DNA of 64,000 nucleotides from the NCBI GenBank assembly GCA_007258455.2, contig VDFB02018455.1, positions 46,305 to 110,304 on the forward strand, in the 5' to 3' direction. Numbering within the stretch: the stretch's first letter is position 1; the number at the start of each line of letters is the position of its first letter. A program made the translations under genes and the position numbers. This DNA is from Sequoia sempervirens (Eukaryota; Streptophyta; Pinopsida; Cupressales; Cupressaceae). This document shows positions 44,035 through 56,852 of the stretch, piece by piece. The notes beneath the pieces are model-generated. The model saw nothing but the letters and a program-made list of their open reading frames with translations, did not search any database and was not told the origin of the DNA.

Positions 44035-45183
44035 CCTTTAGGGCATTGTGGATTTCCAACGAAACTTTGGATTTCATTTTTTATGTTTATTTTATAATTA
44101 TTATTTAATATTATATTAATATTAATATATATAATAATAATATATATATTATATAATATATTATATTATATGTATAATATATAATATATTATATATATAA
44201 TATTATTATAATATTTAAATAATAATTAATTTAAATATATATATATAAATATATGTAATATATATTATGCATATATGTTTAATTAGATAAATATATATGC
44301 ATAGTGTATATATATATATGTATATTTTTATATTTGTGATTTTTAAATAATTGGTTAAGTGTAATTAAATTGTTGGATTAAGAGGATTGAAATATTTGAT
44401 TAAATAGATGTTTTTAATGGAATTTATATATATTTTAATGAATAAGGAATTTTATTGTATATGTTAAATGCCTTGATTTATTTAAATATATTGAATATGA
44501 AAATAATAGGAAATTTAGAATAAGTAAAATGAAATAGATGTTAGTTGAACGACTTTATTATTTAAGTGTTCGATTATAATTATAGTTGCGAAATTGTGAA
44601 TCAATGAAATATTTATTTTAATCAAATAATGTTAGTTAATAAATTGTTTGATTATGATTTGGTTGTGATACTAAGGATGAAGGAATGACTTGATTTATTG
44701 CAATGACGTGGAATGAAATTTAGAGTTTTAATTAGATAAATGCAAGTAAGAAAAAATTGTGATTGACTGGATTTAGGAAATCCAAATATTAGTTTATTTA
44801 ATTGCTTGAAATGCTTTTAATGTTTATTCTTTCTCGCTCGATGTTGAGAGTATAGAATCATTGAGTGAAGTCTTCCAAATAGGGGATTTGTATTCTGATG
44901 TGAGTTGTCTTTATGATTAATCAACTTTTGATGTGTCGTGGAAAATGTGCTTAGTCACACCATGTTGTTTCACCCGGTTTTCGCGAACGGGGATGATATG
45001 TGTCTCCTTGGGATTAGGAGAGGGTTATGTAATTTGTGCCTCCTTTGGAAGGAGTGTGGGTTGGTATTTTGTTTCCTCTAGTGCTTGGAGTGAGTTTCTA
45101 TTGTTCATTTCCTCCTTGGATTGGAGAGGTCGCTTTTCTAGTTTACCATTGGATTGTGGTTTTGTATTGTGGTTGTGTTGTCA

Positions 45184-45485
45184 GTAGGAGAGTGGCTCTT
45201 TGTGGGGGTCCAACGCCCAAAGTGGTGTCAGGGTAACTCGCTTAGAGTTTAATCAAGTGATAATCTAAAAGAATTAATGGGGAACTTCACACTAATAAAG
45301 TTAATGAATGCCTCTCTCATGAAGTATGCATTATTAAGGCTCGAGATGAGATGAGACACATAGTTTTGCATGAGGGTCTGGCGGCTGGTAGAGGCAAGCC
45401 AGGGTAACCCATGATGGGGGTCTGGTAGCCTAGGAAGGTTGAGCTAGGGTAGCTCATGGAAATTTATGTATGACACTCTCCCTAC
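45184..45485 (+). other. Multi-hairpin LTR module, solo LTR C
   Basis: Closed by GTAGGAGAGTG (45184-45194) and CACTCTCCCTAC (45474-45485), 11 pairs with one bulge. The outer two pairs differ from B and D (CTAG there, GTAG/CTAC here) on both arms. Inside, CATGAGGGT faces AACCCATG and CATGA faces TCATG. It is 302 bases long. Confidence 0.65.
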
Positions 45486-47182
45486 GTCAATAGTTAGTCA
45501 ATTTTTGTGTGTTGTACAATGGTGTACTTGTCCTATGTAACCTGGAAGTAATGTATTGTTTTGTGAGTTTTCATACTGTGTTAAGTGATGTTTTTTGGTA
45601 TTTGATTCGGTTCAGTTATATTTAGCCTTTGTCTAGAGGTAGTTGGTCTTGACCAGAAATCCTTGTTACTATCTCCTAGCACGGGGGGTGAGCCTTTGGG
45701 TTTCACTTGGTTGGGTGGAACATGCACCTTACACTGTTGGCTTTGTTCGTGATCATGTGGACGAGAGTTTCATGTTGGGGAACTCATTGATTCCTATTAC
45801 TCTTCTAGTTCTTTCATTCCAATTATTCTTGTATTTCATTACCCCTCATTTGTATCGAGGTGGAAATTGTAATATATTATCATGCTTATTTGATTTACCT
45901 CATTCGGGGAATGAGTGTTGTAATTATATTGTAAACAATCGTTATTGGATATCATGTTGTATCTATTAGTCTTTGATGTAATTATCCTGTATGGAATGTA
46001 TGTACTTTAATTCCTTAATTGAATCATGTTATGTTTTCATTCCTTGGTTGTTTAATTCAGGTTTAAGTAATCTTTGTCTCGTATCCTTAGGGGATGTTGG
46101 CAATGTGTAATGCCCCGCCGTGTGAACCCCAAAGGACAAAAAAAAACATAATAATTACAGCACAATTCTTTTTTTTTTAAAGTAAACATAACATACATGT
46201 ATTACACATTAAGTCATGACATGAATTCCATTTAAGCAGATTCACTAACACATACATCCCTTGGGGTACACGAAGAGTCATTACGAGACTGAGATCCACA
46301 CAACAACAATAAAGAATAAAATCCAAAGATATAATCCATAACAAAATAAACATTAACAAATATAACATATACATGATAATCATTGATAAGAAACCATTTG
46401 AGTATATAAATACAACATATAAATAATTAACTCAACCCAATGAATAACAACTGCCATGGCCAATAACCACACCGAGTTAACAATACATTACAGTACAATG
46501 TTCTAAAGGTACAATGATACAAGAGTGTTTCCAAACATAAATGGAAACCATACATAAGATAACATAATACAAATAAACAGATGAAAACTAGCTCCAAGAT
46601 GGATACAACTCTGGAGTCGCTGCAACCGCACCAATCCGCACCTCTCGATCCTCGACTGGGGACCCAATGGGGTGCTTAGCACGTTCCACCCGACCATGTG
46701 AGTCCGAAGACCCACCCCCCGTGCTAGGAGCTGACAATAAGAGTCCTCAACCAAGAACATCCAAACACGGAACCACAAGACTCAACAACATACAAAAGTA
46801 TCATAAAACTCAAGGATTACAATGACATAATCAACAACAACCAAGAGTCATTAAAATAACTTAAAATCATACATCTCATCACATAAATCAAAGCAATGAC
46901 CAGTAACAAGTAACCAAAGGATGATCATGAAACACTTCCAAATCAACTAAACATAATACAATTCCAAATTGCAATTAAACAACACAATAACATCATATCA
47001 CAGTATCATAAGATACAAGATCGTAAATCAAATATAAATGAGATCATACAAGACCACAAAACATACTAAAGATGTATTAAAACAATAATCATAAATCAAT
47101 TTAAATCAATTCAAACAACAATCTAAAACAACTCCCACAACCTACTTCCAGAGGTACACAATAAAGTAAAACACATGGGCAA

Positions 47183-47559
47183 CTAGGGGAGAGTGTCATC
47201 GCATAGTCCTACATGGGCTGTCCTGTGCTCTTCCTCCCAATGGAGGCGCCGGTCCCATCTATGGCTGTCACGTGCTCTTCCTCCCAACTGGAGCCGGTCC
47301 ATAGGGTGACTCATGCGAGCCCGTGAACCTCTTGACGAGGTCACGACCTTGCCAACCACTGACCTTCAGCCTTCCATTAGTCTGCGAAAGCACTAATGAA
47401 GACGAGGCATCCATTTTAATAATCTTATAATGATATTACTACCCAACCCTCCTAAGTTAATTATTAGGTTTTCACTTAATTACAAACTCACTCGTGGGTT
47501 ATCCTGTGCTCTTCCCCTTAAGCGGGGCGCCGGCCCCCACGAGGAGCCACTCTCCCTAG
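47183..47559 (-). other. Multi-hairpin LTR module, solo LTR D (best preserved)
   Basis: Closed by CTAGGGGAGAGTG (47183-47195) and CACTCTCCCTAG (47548-47559), 12 pairs with one bulge. Internal hairpins: ATGGG (47213-47217) with CCCAT (47254-47258); CTATGG (47259-47264) with CCATAG (47299-47304); TCGTGGG (47492-47498) with CCCACGA (47536-47542), a perfect 7-bp arm. In element A the last stem is TGTGGG/CCCACA, so a C-G pair in D replaces a T-A pair. Each unit also holds GCTCTTCC and GGCGCCGG-like words. Confidence 0.75.
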
Positions 47560-49517
47560 AGACCCAACCACATAAAACCAAGAAACCAAGGGTTGTACAA
47601 CATAACAAGAATATTATATCACAACTGAGAAGCATGCGAGGCATTACCCATCTCGCTATAAATACAATTTCCAAGGCTCAACAAATTATGTACAACCCTT
47701 TTAAAATCATGAAACCAAAACACTTGCCACATCAAGGGCCCATAAAGAGAGAGAACATCAATTATCAATCATCTCAAGCCTCTGGAAGCCAAAAGAATGA
47801 AAACCCATAAACAAAGGTAAAGTGAAGCAACATGAGTATTTCTCCAATAATTCAACACAAGGATAAAATTTCCTCAAATATGAGATTAAATCAGAAAAAA
47901 CCATAACAAGGAAAGATTCATCAAGACCCATCTACAAATTAACAATGGCATCACCTCAAATAGGAAAACGCAAAAGAAAATCAACCTTTAATTCATGAAA
48001 TCACTAAATGAAACCAAAAGCCACCAACTAGGCATTCCATGGGAGACCTCAATTTTCTCCTCACAAGAACCCCCTTATGATGGTACGCAAATCACTTTCA
48101 TAAAAACAACAACATAGCAATGACAACAATAATTGCAAGGCCACCAGATCTAATTTCAATTCAAAAATAATGAGTGAATACATTAAAATAAGATCAACCA
48201 CCCCATCCAAACCACAAAACAACTTTGATACAAAATAAATCAGAAATCCAAGAAGATCAACCTCCCACAACTCATCAACAAAATACAAATTCCCAAATAC
48301 ATTGCAACACAAATTTAAAAGGACAAAGGATTCCTTGAATCAAAACTAACCTCCAAAGGCATTCACACCAACATGGAACAATCCTTCAACAACAGAGGTA
48401 AAAGCATGCAACCAGACATCCAAGGCACCAAATTTAAGAACACCTTAAATACTCAATCACTCACAACTCCACAAAAACACTTATATAATAAACATCAACC
48501 AACAATTCAATCGAGAACAATATTTATTAACCAATCAATTAACGACCAGAACTAAATAACTTTACAACTTACCCATACTAAAACAATTCATGATAACCAT
48601 CACAAGTATTCTAAAAGTCTTATCCATAAAGCATACTTACAAATCAATCGTTAAATGAATATAAGGGAAGTCAATTTTTCAAAAGATTAAAATTCCATTT
48701 CACCAATAAACTATCCAATTCAAAATTACCCTAATCAATCTTTAACTATACCCATACATTTAAATTTCCCCTTTCATCATACTCACTTAACATTCACTTC
48801 CAAAATTTAAATTAATCGTGAAAACCATTTAAGACCAATTGTCTATACTTTAAAATGACAATAATAACAATACTCTACATACATAAACTACATATTAGAA
48901 CTTACCACCTTAAAATCTTAAATCTATCTAAATAAATTTACACACACAATTACGTTTAAAAACCACTACGCATTTATATTTATTTTAATTCTTTTTGAGG
49001 AGGGAATGTAAAAAGAGAAAAGATCTGCTCTACGAATCCAACAATACTACAAGATGAAATATAAAAAGAACAACTTATTTAATCTCATAATAAATTCTAT
49101 TCCCAAAATATTCACATTTAAACAAGAATGAAATAAACAATGTTGTTTTACTTTCGTAATAGATTTTTCTTTTGCTAACAATATCCTTTCCAAGTTGTAA
49201 TTTAACAAATCAATAAAACAGATTTCTTTCTATTTTACTAATATTTTCCTTGTAAAAATTCCTGCTTTATTTTTAATTAGAAAAGAAACAGAATCTAAAT
49301 ATCTATTTTCTAGATAACAGATAAATTACAGAAAATATAATTTTAATCAAAACAGATTATATTGATGCATTTGTTTGCTAACAGTTAAATCAACAGAATA
49401 TCTATTAAACAGATTTAAAACAGTATTTATATATTCCTCTTAAATAATAGAATTAATTAAATTACTATCACAGTAAAATTGTGACATACAATTATAATTG
49501 AATAAATCAATAAATCA

Positions 49518-49521
<4 letters not shown>

Positions 49522-49589
<68 letters not shown>
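49522..49589. repeat. (AT)n microsatellite
   Basis: Nearly pure AT dinucleotide repeat of about 68 bases inside solo LTR D. Confidence 0.95.
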
Positions 49590-49593
<4 letters not shown>

Positions 49594-49714
49594 TAATATT
49601 ATATATATATTTATTAATGCATATTCACATATTATAAACAACACGAATTTCCGTGTTACACAGTAAGCAATTAATATTTATATGTTTATTTATTTTTATT
49701 TTTATTTTTTGAAA

Positions 49715-49840
49715 CGGACGGTCACCCAAAAGCCACGGCATTGATGTCCGGCCGCGGACAGTCTCTGCAGACTGCCGCGGGGTACCACTACCATCTGGGT
49801 GGGGTGGTGGGTACGGCCGAGGCCGACCCACCACTCAACC
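49715..49840 (-). other. GC-rich island of solo LTR D
   Basis: About 125 GC-rich bases (GGCCGCGGACAGTCTCTGCA, then GACTGCCGCGGGG and GGTGGTGGGTACGG) lie between AT-rich tracts. GACAGTCT-CTGC-AGACTG has facing arms. No supported gene. Confidence 0.6.
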
Positions 49841-49980
49841 AATATATAATTTATTTATTTTTTTATTTTTTTGTTTTATATAAAAAAAACAAAACAATGG
49901 CCATCCGATGACGAAATTCAAACTCTAATAAAAATAAATTTTCTCTCTATATTTATATATGTATATATATGTACGTGATA

Positions 49981-50119
<139 letters not shown>

Positions 50120-52483
50120 ATGTATTTAAATATTTTAAAAATAGAGAATAATAATCCATTTTACTAGTTACTGTACACACCTACATCTATACACAAAATG
50201 CATTTGCAAAAGGAATATATATATATATCAATACAACCCCGAATTCCCAGCAAAAGAATTATTCTTAAATTGATTTAAACAAAACTACAGTAGTGTTGGT
50301 TATTTCCAAAATTCCAATCATAATTTCATTTTAATAATCAACAGTAAAAACCAACAAATAATTTCATTTAAATAAACAACAGTCCCAAACTCCCAGCAAA
50401 ACTTCAATCTAATAATTGACGGTCCAGAACCCAACCAAATTCCATTTTAACAAACAGCAATCCCAATCCCCACAGCGAAACAATTTCTATCAATTTCTAT
50501 TTTATTTGATGCTACAACAAATAAAAATAAAATAAATTAAAAGAACCCGGCGTCCTGTGTTTGAAGAAAATCTGTAGAAGCTCTATCCCTTTCGCCGATC
50601 CAATCCTCCGCCAACGAATGTTTCCAACAGCAGCTCCAATATCTTCCCCTCAACTCCAATCTTATGCCTCAATGAATTCATAGAATAATAAGAGAATGCA
50701 CACTATAACAGAAATTGACTGCTAAATTTCTCCCAAAATCTATTGGAAAGAGAATGCAAATCCCCCCCTCCAACTCTAAAATCCTCTAAATAAAATCTCA
50801 CACAAAGTCTCTTCCATTTCCTCTTCCAGCGAATACCCAAAGTCACAACTCAAGAAATAACTCAAAATAATTATTAATCCTCTAATTCCTTTTGTTTCCT
50901 TTTTCATGCATATGATTAAAATTAAATAAATTTAAATCCTCAAAATTGAACTTTTATTTGAATATATATATATATATATATTCATTATCTCCACAATACA
51001 TTATTAAATAATTACTTTATATTAAAATAATTAAAATCAACCATTTGCAAGATTCTAAATAAGTATCCAAAATAATTATCTTTTCAAGATTATTTGTTCA
51101 TAATTATTGTTAACTTCAATTTAACATGATAATTTAAATCAATTTATCTAATAATATCACTTTTACTTTTAACTAATTAGTTTGATTTGATCATTTGTTC
51201 TAAATCATTTGATTTAACTTAATTGATTCTAATTTTAATTTCTTATCACATTTTAAATAACTTTGCAAATCACTTATGATTTAATTAATTATTTAAACAT
51301 GATTACTAACATATTATATTTTCCACATAATCAAATAACACAGTAACCAATGAAGCACACACAAATACTCACACAAAAGTTCAGAACAACCGACACGGAG
51401 GGGTATTACACAATGTGTAGTGAACTTGTACGTTATTGTGCTTTAACAAAAAAAAAATTGTTGCATTTGGTTAGTGAATTGCAACTTCCCCTAGGGTTGC
51501 ATGGCGGGACATTACAAAGACATTCATTTTAAATAGAGATAAAAAGAAATAAATAGTAAGAAAGGAACCTAGAGTCCTACACTTTGGATCGAAGTAACAA
51601 GCGTGACAACTCCTCTTCGTCTTTCAAAAACAACCTTCATGAACTTCTTTCTTCTTCCTCAACAAATTCTTCCCCAATCTCTTCTTTCAAGCTCAATTCT
51701 GAATCATTATTTTTATAGACAAAGAATAGAGAAGTATAATGTTTTTTCCAAAAAACTCTTGTTACTTCTCCAAAACCAAAAAAATGCCTGTGAAGAAGAA
51801 TTCTTCTTTTTACCCAATAAAATAAAAGAAACTTATTTCTTTTTTCAAAAATACAAAACATGCATTCGTCCCTTTTTTTTAATCTTTTTGATTTTAAAGC
51901 TCACAATTATCCCCCATCAATTAATTAAAAATTCCTTAATTCAATATTTATCCTCACTTGATAAAAATCATTAAATTATATCATTTTATTTTGCAAATGA
52001 TAATTTATAATTATCAACACTATTATTTATTTAAATTTATTAATTTATCCCTTTTAATTAAATAAACAACTTTTAATTTAACAATCCTTTTAAAATATAA
52101 TATTTTAAATTTAACAATTCAATTAACCAAAATTACAGGTACTATCAATTATATCAATTAAATAACATTAACAATCTACCAAGAAAATATCAAACATAAG
52201 GATTAATCAAAATAAAAAATACTCACAAATTAAAATAAATGACCAACACCAACCCATACTGAAATGAAGACGGGGTCGTAGAAAATGACACCGTTACACA
52301 CACAACGGGGTGACGAACTTGGGATGGGGACATTTCATTATCAACTCCCTTTTATCAACTTCATACCCGTTGGGTTTATGGGACATGCTTAGACTTGCCA
52401 AGCAGGTGGAGTTGATGTCTAGTACCTACATCCTGCATGAAACCAATGCCAAGTAGCATATAAATCTCCAATACAGACAAACT

Positions 52484-52546
52484 GTGAAAGGAAGTCGTGG
52501 GGTAGCAAGGCACTCGCGAGCAAGTGATGATACTCTGTCCTTTCAC
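52484..52546 (-). other. LTR-start stem, B 5' LTR
   Basis: GTGAAAGG (52484-52491) and CCTTTCAC (52539-52546) are perfect arms. The inner hairpin CACTCGCGAGCAAGTG differs from element A's CACTTGCTTGCAAGTG but can still pair, with one wobble. Confidence 0.65.
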
Positions 52547-52816
52547 CAAGACCCACTAGCAAACACATCAGAATGCATAAACAAGCATTAAACCATAACA
52601 TCACCACATAGTATTAATGAAAGCCATAACATATCCAAATAGTATGATCACCACATAATGTATCATAAAACATCATAAGCAGTATCATGTGCATCAAACC
52701 AACTGAACTGTAAATCACACAAAGCAAACCGATGAAATAATCACCATCACAAACCCAAGTACAAAACTCAACACAAAAGAGTATCTAGAAGTATTAGCAA
52801 TATGAGGGTTATTACA

Positions 52817-52821
52817 AAAAT
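52817..52821. repeat. Right target-site duplication AAAAT of element B
   Basis: Follows the LTR end ATTACA directly and matches 6757-6761 exactly. Confidence 0.85.
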
Positions 52822-53602
52822 ACTAGTGTTACAATGGAACCTGTGATATATTTATCTTGAAATTGCATTTAGGGTTGTTATAATTGTGTGTGAAGAAGCC
52901 AGGTCATGGATTTCCAAAAGTAACCAAAATCTATATATGAATTAATCTAGAGGAGTATTAATATGACTAGATCCACAATTAGGGTGGCTAACAAGGATAT
53001 TTCCTATACCAAGTGTAATCAAGCATGAGTTGAATTTGATTGTAAAATCCAATATTTGTGTCTAATTTGTACAATCAAAGAAATATTTTAATTGTAAATA
53101 ATTATTTTTGTAAGGAATAGTTGGGATGATTTACCTTTTAATTATCTATTGCACCATAAATTATGAATTTGGTTTGATAGATCCACTAATATTAAACCAT
53201 TTTTCCTCACTTAGGAAGTGGAACAACTTCCTATGTGTTGTTCAAAATAAAGAAGTAATATTTTTTAATTTCAAAATCCCACTGAGGAATAAATTATACT
53301 TCACAAAATGATTATGGATTTCAAGCTATGATAATTTAGGCATTTGAAGATCCCTATGATATGATTGATTCCTCTATGTATTCAAAGGATCTTGAATAAG
53401 AGAGCTTATGTGTTGTAACTTTTGTCCACTCTGACAAGGCATAGAAAATAAGGGAGATGGAGGAGGAGATTCCTTAGCTTTTGAATGCTAACCTTGTGAA
53501 TTAAATATAACCTATGATTCTATAAAGTAAGAGAAAATTCATTTGTGTCGCTAAGTAAAAGAACACAGTCGTGTCACACTTTCAACCAACTTATCAACAC
53601 AA
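52822..53602. other. Unassigned AT-rich sequence right of element B
   Basis: This is the other side of the element B insertion site. No domain, RNA gene or terminal repeat is recognised. A 61-codon open frame at 53126-53311 has no motif. Confidence 0.4.
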
Positions 53603-54831
53603 GTGAATTTAAGCATTTTTTTTTTTTTTGATACGTAAGGTGTTGATTTTATTTATAATAATAAAAGTTTACAGGCGTCTACTATGCAGGAATGTTACAT
53701 TAATGACCTTCAAACATTCAAAAACTGACATGGTGGATAACTACCCAGTTCCATTTTGGAAGCGTCGATCAGAAGATGAAAACAGAGACCATTTTTAGCA
53801 AACTTACAAAAACTTAACTCCATTTCGTAGATACAGAGAGTAACAAGGCAAAAACTAGCAAGAAACCAGATAGACAACCGTACCCCACTTGATCACTAGA
53901 AGCCATTAACATCTGCAAAACAAATAAAACCTTCCACCCAGTCCGTTCCCTCCACTGGCACTATCTTCACTCTTTTCTTCAAGAACTCCATTGCCACGTC
54001 TGTAAGTGTGCGATGCCGGGACAATTCAGAGCCTTTGAGATCCAATAGAAAAGGATAAATCTTGATAGCGTCATCCGAGTCCCACATAGTGGCCAAGTCC
54101 GCAGGGCGTGGTATGCCCTTGCCCAAGAGAGCCGCCTTCAGAGTAGTGTCGACGCCCCCGAGCAAGTCCTTCCGAAACAGTCGCACCAACAACTCCTTAG
54201 CCATTGACTTCGGGGCAGCAATATCCAAGAGCGAAGCAAGGAACCTGGATGATATTTGGGCATTGTCCCTTGCAAATTCTTTTCGCTCTAAATGTTCCTT
54301 TCCAAGGACCATTTTTACTGCCGCAACCATCACCGGATCATCTTCGAGCAAGATTCGTTTGAGGCGCTAGTCCATTACCTCCCGAAAGGAAATTTGCCTT
54401 TCTGTTGCCACTAAAGAAACAGGGGTGTCGACCCCGAAGGATTCAAGACCTTCTGCTGATATAATAATGGTGAACTTCAATTTTGACACCCTCGCCATTG
54501 CCGAAGATGCACCCGGAGCACCCACTCGGCATGTCCGCACACAGAATAAGGTAGGCCGTGCGCTACGTGTCCCCCAGCCGACGTCGTGATAATTGAGCCC
54601 ATCATTCCACTAGATTCCCTTCAATTTGTCTGAGAAAAAAGGCGGCCGATTAATCCTTCCATTGCCATTCACAAACCGCTACATTTGGTAGGTTGGTGTG
54701 ACTAGCAACGCCCGACCCGAATGCCACTCGTCCGTCTCACACCCCACCACACGGCCACTTAGACATCCATTGTCTGTGTGGGGGGCGAGGAGGGAGCCCA
54801 CCCATCCGCCCACGTGAATTTAAGCATTTTT
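53603..54831 (-). mobile_element. Processed retrocopy with 18-bp TSD and poly(A)
   Basis: An 18-base direct repeat (GTGAATTTAAGCATTTTT) flanks the insert at 53603-53620 and 54814-54831. A T run at about 53616-53629 is a poly(A) tail on the minus strand, and an AATAAA word (plus-strand TTTATT at 53650-53655) lies about 20 bases before it. These are the marks of LINE-mediated insertion of a spliced mRNA. The composition is far less AT-rich than the surroundings, like a host coding gene. The insert holds one coding region with about 0.3 kb of 5' and 0.25 kb of 3' untranslated sequence. Confidence 0.8.
53896..54498 (-). pseudogene. Retropseudogene of an unidentified 200-aa protein
   Basis: The minus-strand ATG at 54498 starts MARVSKLKFTIIISAEGLES. 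Codon 44 is TAG (54369-54367) and the frame then stays open to TAG at 53896. Visible segments include ERKEFARDNAQISSRFLASL, PKSMAKELLVRLFRKDLLGG and HRTLTDVAMEFLKKRVKIVP. It is rich in helices, has no signal peptide or membrane segment, and shows no domain I can name. Apart from the single stop the frame is intact, so the copy is fairly recent or the stop is the only lesion. The source gene should exist elsewhere in the genome, with introns. Confidence 0.65.
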
Positions 54832-55713
54832 AATAAAAAAATAATTTTGGATATTTATTTTAAAATATAAAAATACTCTTTTGCAGATCGATAAGTTTAA
54901 TATTCAAAAAATTATATATTTTAATAGTTTAGTTATTATTTATAATTTCCTTTTTATTTTTACTAAATGTAGGTTATCAGTACAAAATATTAGGTTGATT
55001 ACCTTGTCAAGGAAAAATAGTAAAACTTATAAAAATATTTGAAAAAAATATAATGCCCTGGATACAAGAATCTATATCAAGATGGTATCATTTTTTTCTA
55101 TTTTAGATAAATAATTAATATGAAAGTTGACTTCAAATGCAAACACCTAAGTTTTAATATGCACACATTTTAATATTTATTTAAAATATATTTATCAAAA
55201 CTAGAAAAATGTATCCATGTTTTAAAGTTTTAAGTTATAAATACACACAAAAAATTGAAGGAAAAAAATAAATTCACTATATAAAGATTGATGTCTCATG
55301 TAACTTCATTTTCAAAATTTTATCAACTAAATTATAGTGTTAATTTATAAAAATAGAACATATTCTTAATATTTTTAATTTTTTTTTTAATACAAAATTT
55401 AAATATATTAAAAAATAAATATTTTATTAGTTTACATCATATATAAATAACTCTCGAGTGATTCAAGTTTAAAATTTGGATCAGTGTTGGTTGTTTCCTT
55501 TATAAAAGTGTGATACAACTTTGTACTTTTACTCCACTATCATTAGAATCCACCATGCAAGAAGAAGAAGTGTTAGAGGATAAGTTTGGAGAAATTTCTT
55601 GAAGATGTAAACTCTCAATAAAGAGATCATGTGTATCTATATTTATAGGCCTTTATCCTTAACAACATCAAAATATACAATCAAGGTGGAAGGAGCTCTT
55701 TGAAGTTATATGT
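54832..55713. other. Unassigned AT-rich sequence
   Basis: Very AT-rich, no coding domain, no recognised repeat ends. A TATAAAAG word at 55501-55508 could be a remnant promoter of the copia fragment's LTR, but nothing else supports that. Confidence 0.35.
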
Positions 55714-55935
55714 CTTATGTTTCTTTGAAGCAATATGAGCAAAAGTAGGGCTGCCAAAAACTTTAAAGTATCATACTGTAGGCTTCCTTTTGTACCAAGT
55801 TCCAAAGGTATTGATGCCCATTAAGGCATTATGTAGAAACCTATTCTAAATTTAAGCATCATGTTTGATAGCTTTAGCCCAATATTTAGGTTTAAGAAAA
55901 TGGGCATAGATCGTGTAGCTAGCCATATCTTCCAA
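55714..55935 (-). pseudogene. Ty1/copia integrase fragment
   Basis: On the minus strand a single frame reads MASYTIYAHFLKPKYWAKAI, then NRFLHNALMGINTFGTWYKR and YFKVFGSPTFAHIASKKHK, with a few in-frame stops. This is the C-terminal side of the copia integrase core (the family's KYW.EA..., NR.P..A, W...KP...F.VFG pattern). Only about 75 residues remain and no LTRs can be assigned. Confidence 0.7.
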
Positions 55936-56852
55936 AGGCTAATTTTTCTATTTTATAATAGTGTTTTACTAAAATATTGTAGGCAATGAAATATTGAAGA
56001 TCAATCCATTTAAGCCTACATATTTTAGGAGATGTATTTAGCTAATATTTATTTATTTTGCATCATTAGGATATGTGTTTAGCTACATTAAATTTTTATT
56101 TGGGACCACTTGTAAATTTGTATTTAACATTGACCTTAAATATTTTATGCTTAATTTGCACATGGGAAAAATATTTAATACTAGGAAACTAAGTACCAAA
56201 AAGTAAATTTTGGGGTCAATGGTTTTTTGCACTCATGGTTCTAACATGTGTGGTTTTACCTTACCACTTGGTTGTTTTTTGTGAGGTTGATTCTATAAAA
56301 GAAAGAGCATGTTTATTGTTTGAGGTTGGCTAGTCACTAGTTTGTCGTTTTGATTTGGTTGCTATTGTATTGAGCTCTCTTATAAAGAGTGCATATGTGA
56401 AGCATGACATGAGATGTGTGAATATATTCTTGGAGGCACATGAAAGATGTATTAGAGGAGCTTAATGTTACAATATTATTCATGGAGAATCTATAAGTGT
56501 GTTATAATATTTTTATTACTAAATAATATATTGAGTGTGGATGCTTTTGGAGGTTGGGGTTTTCCCTCTTCAGGGTTTTCTTAGAGTATATCTTGTGTTA
56601 TCTTGTGATATGTCTTTGATCTTCGCATATGGTTCTTCTGTAAGCTTATAAGCATACTTCTCTCCCAGGGGGTTATGTAGGGAATGATTTGATCAACATG
56701 TATTATTTCCTAACACAATGAAGTTGAACAAGTAATAAATCTTGCTAAATGACAAGGATAAAAATGGTCTTGTTAAGTCATTATTAGTGATCTCAAGAAC
56801 TCGTGAAGCCCTCACACCCTTCTCTTTATTCAAGTTTTCCTTAATATTCTTA
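55936..56852. other. Unassigned sequence, possibly copia LTR remnants
   Basis: AT-rich with GGTTGGGGTTTTCCCTCTTC (56552-56571) and CTCTCCCAGGGGGTTATG (56660-56677), words that resemble copia LTR ends, on the plus strand. No matching second copy is seen. Open frames such as 56742-56945 cross into LTR F and are not supported. Confidence 0.3.

Noticed and set aside
43698..44077. Cys/His-rich minus-strand open frame resembling a secreted repeat protein
   Set aside because: It is the tandem hairpin repeat of solo LTR C; the frame is driven by the 42-bp unit and continues into AT-rich sequence.
53896..54498. A functional intronless host gene
   Set aside because: In-frame TAG at codon 44 plus retrocopy hallmarks favour a pseudogene, although the later frame is intact.
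55942..56852. A complete copia element around the integrase fragment
   Set aside because: No RT, gag, paired LTRs or PBS can be found; LTR-like words are on the opposite strand from the integrase scrap.
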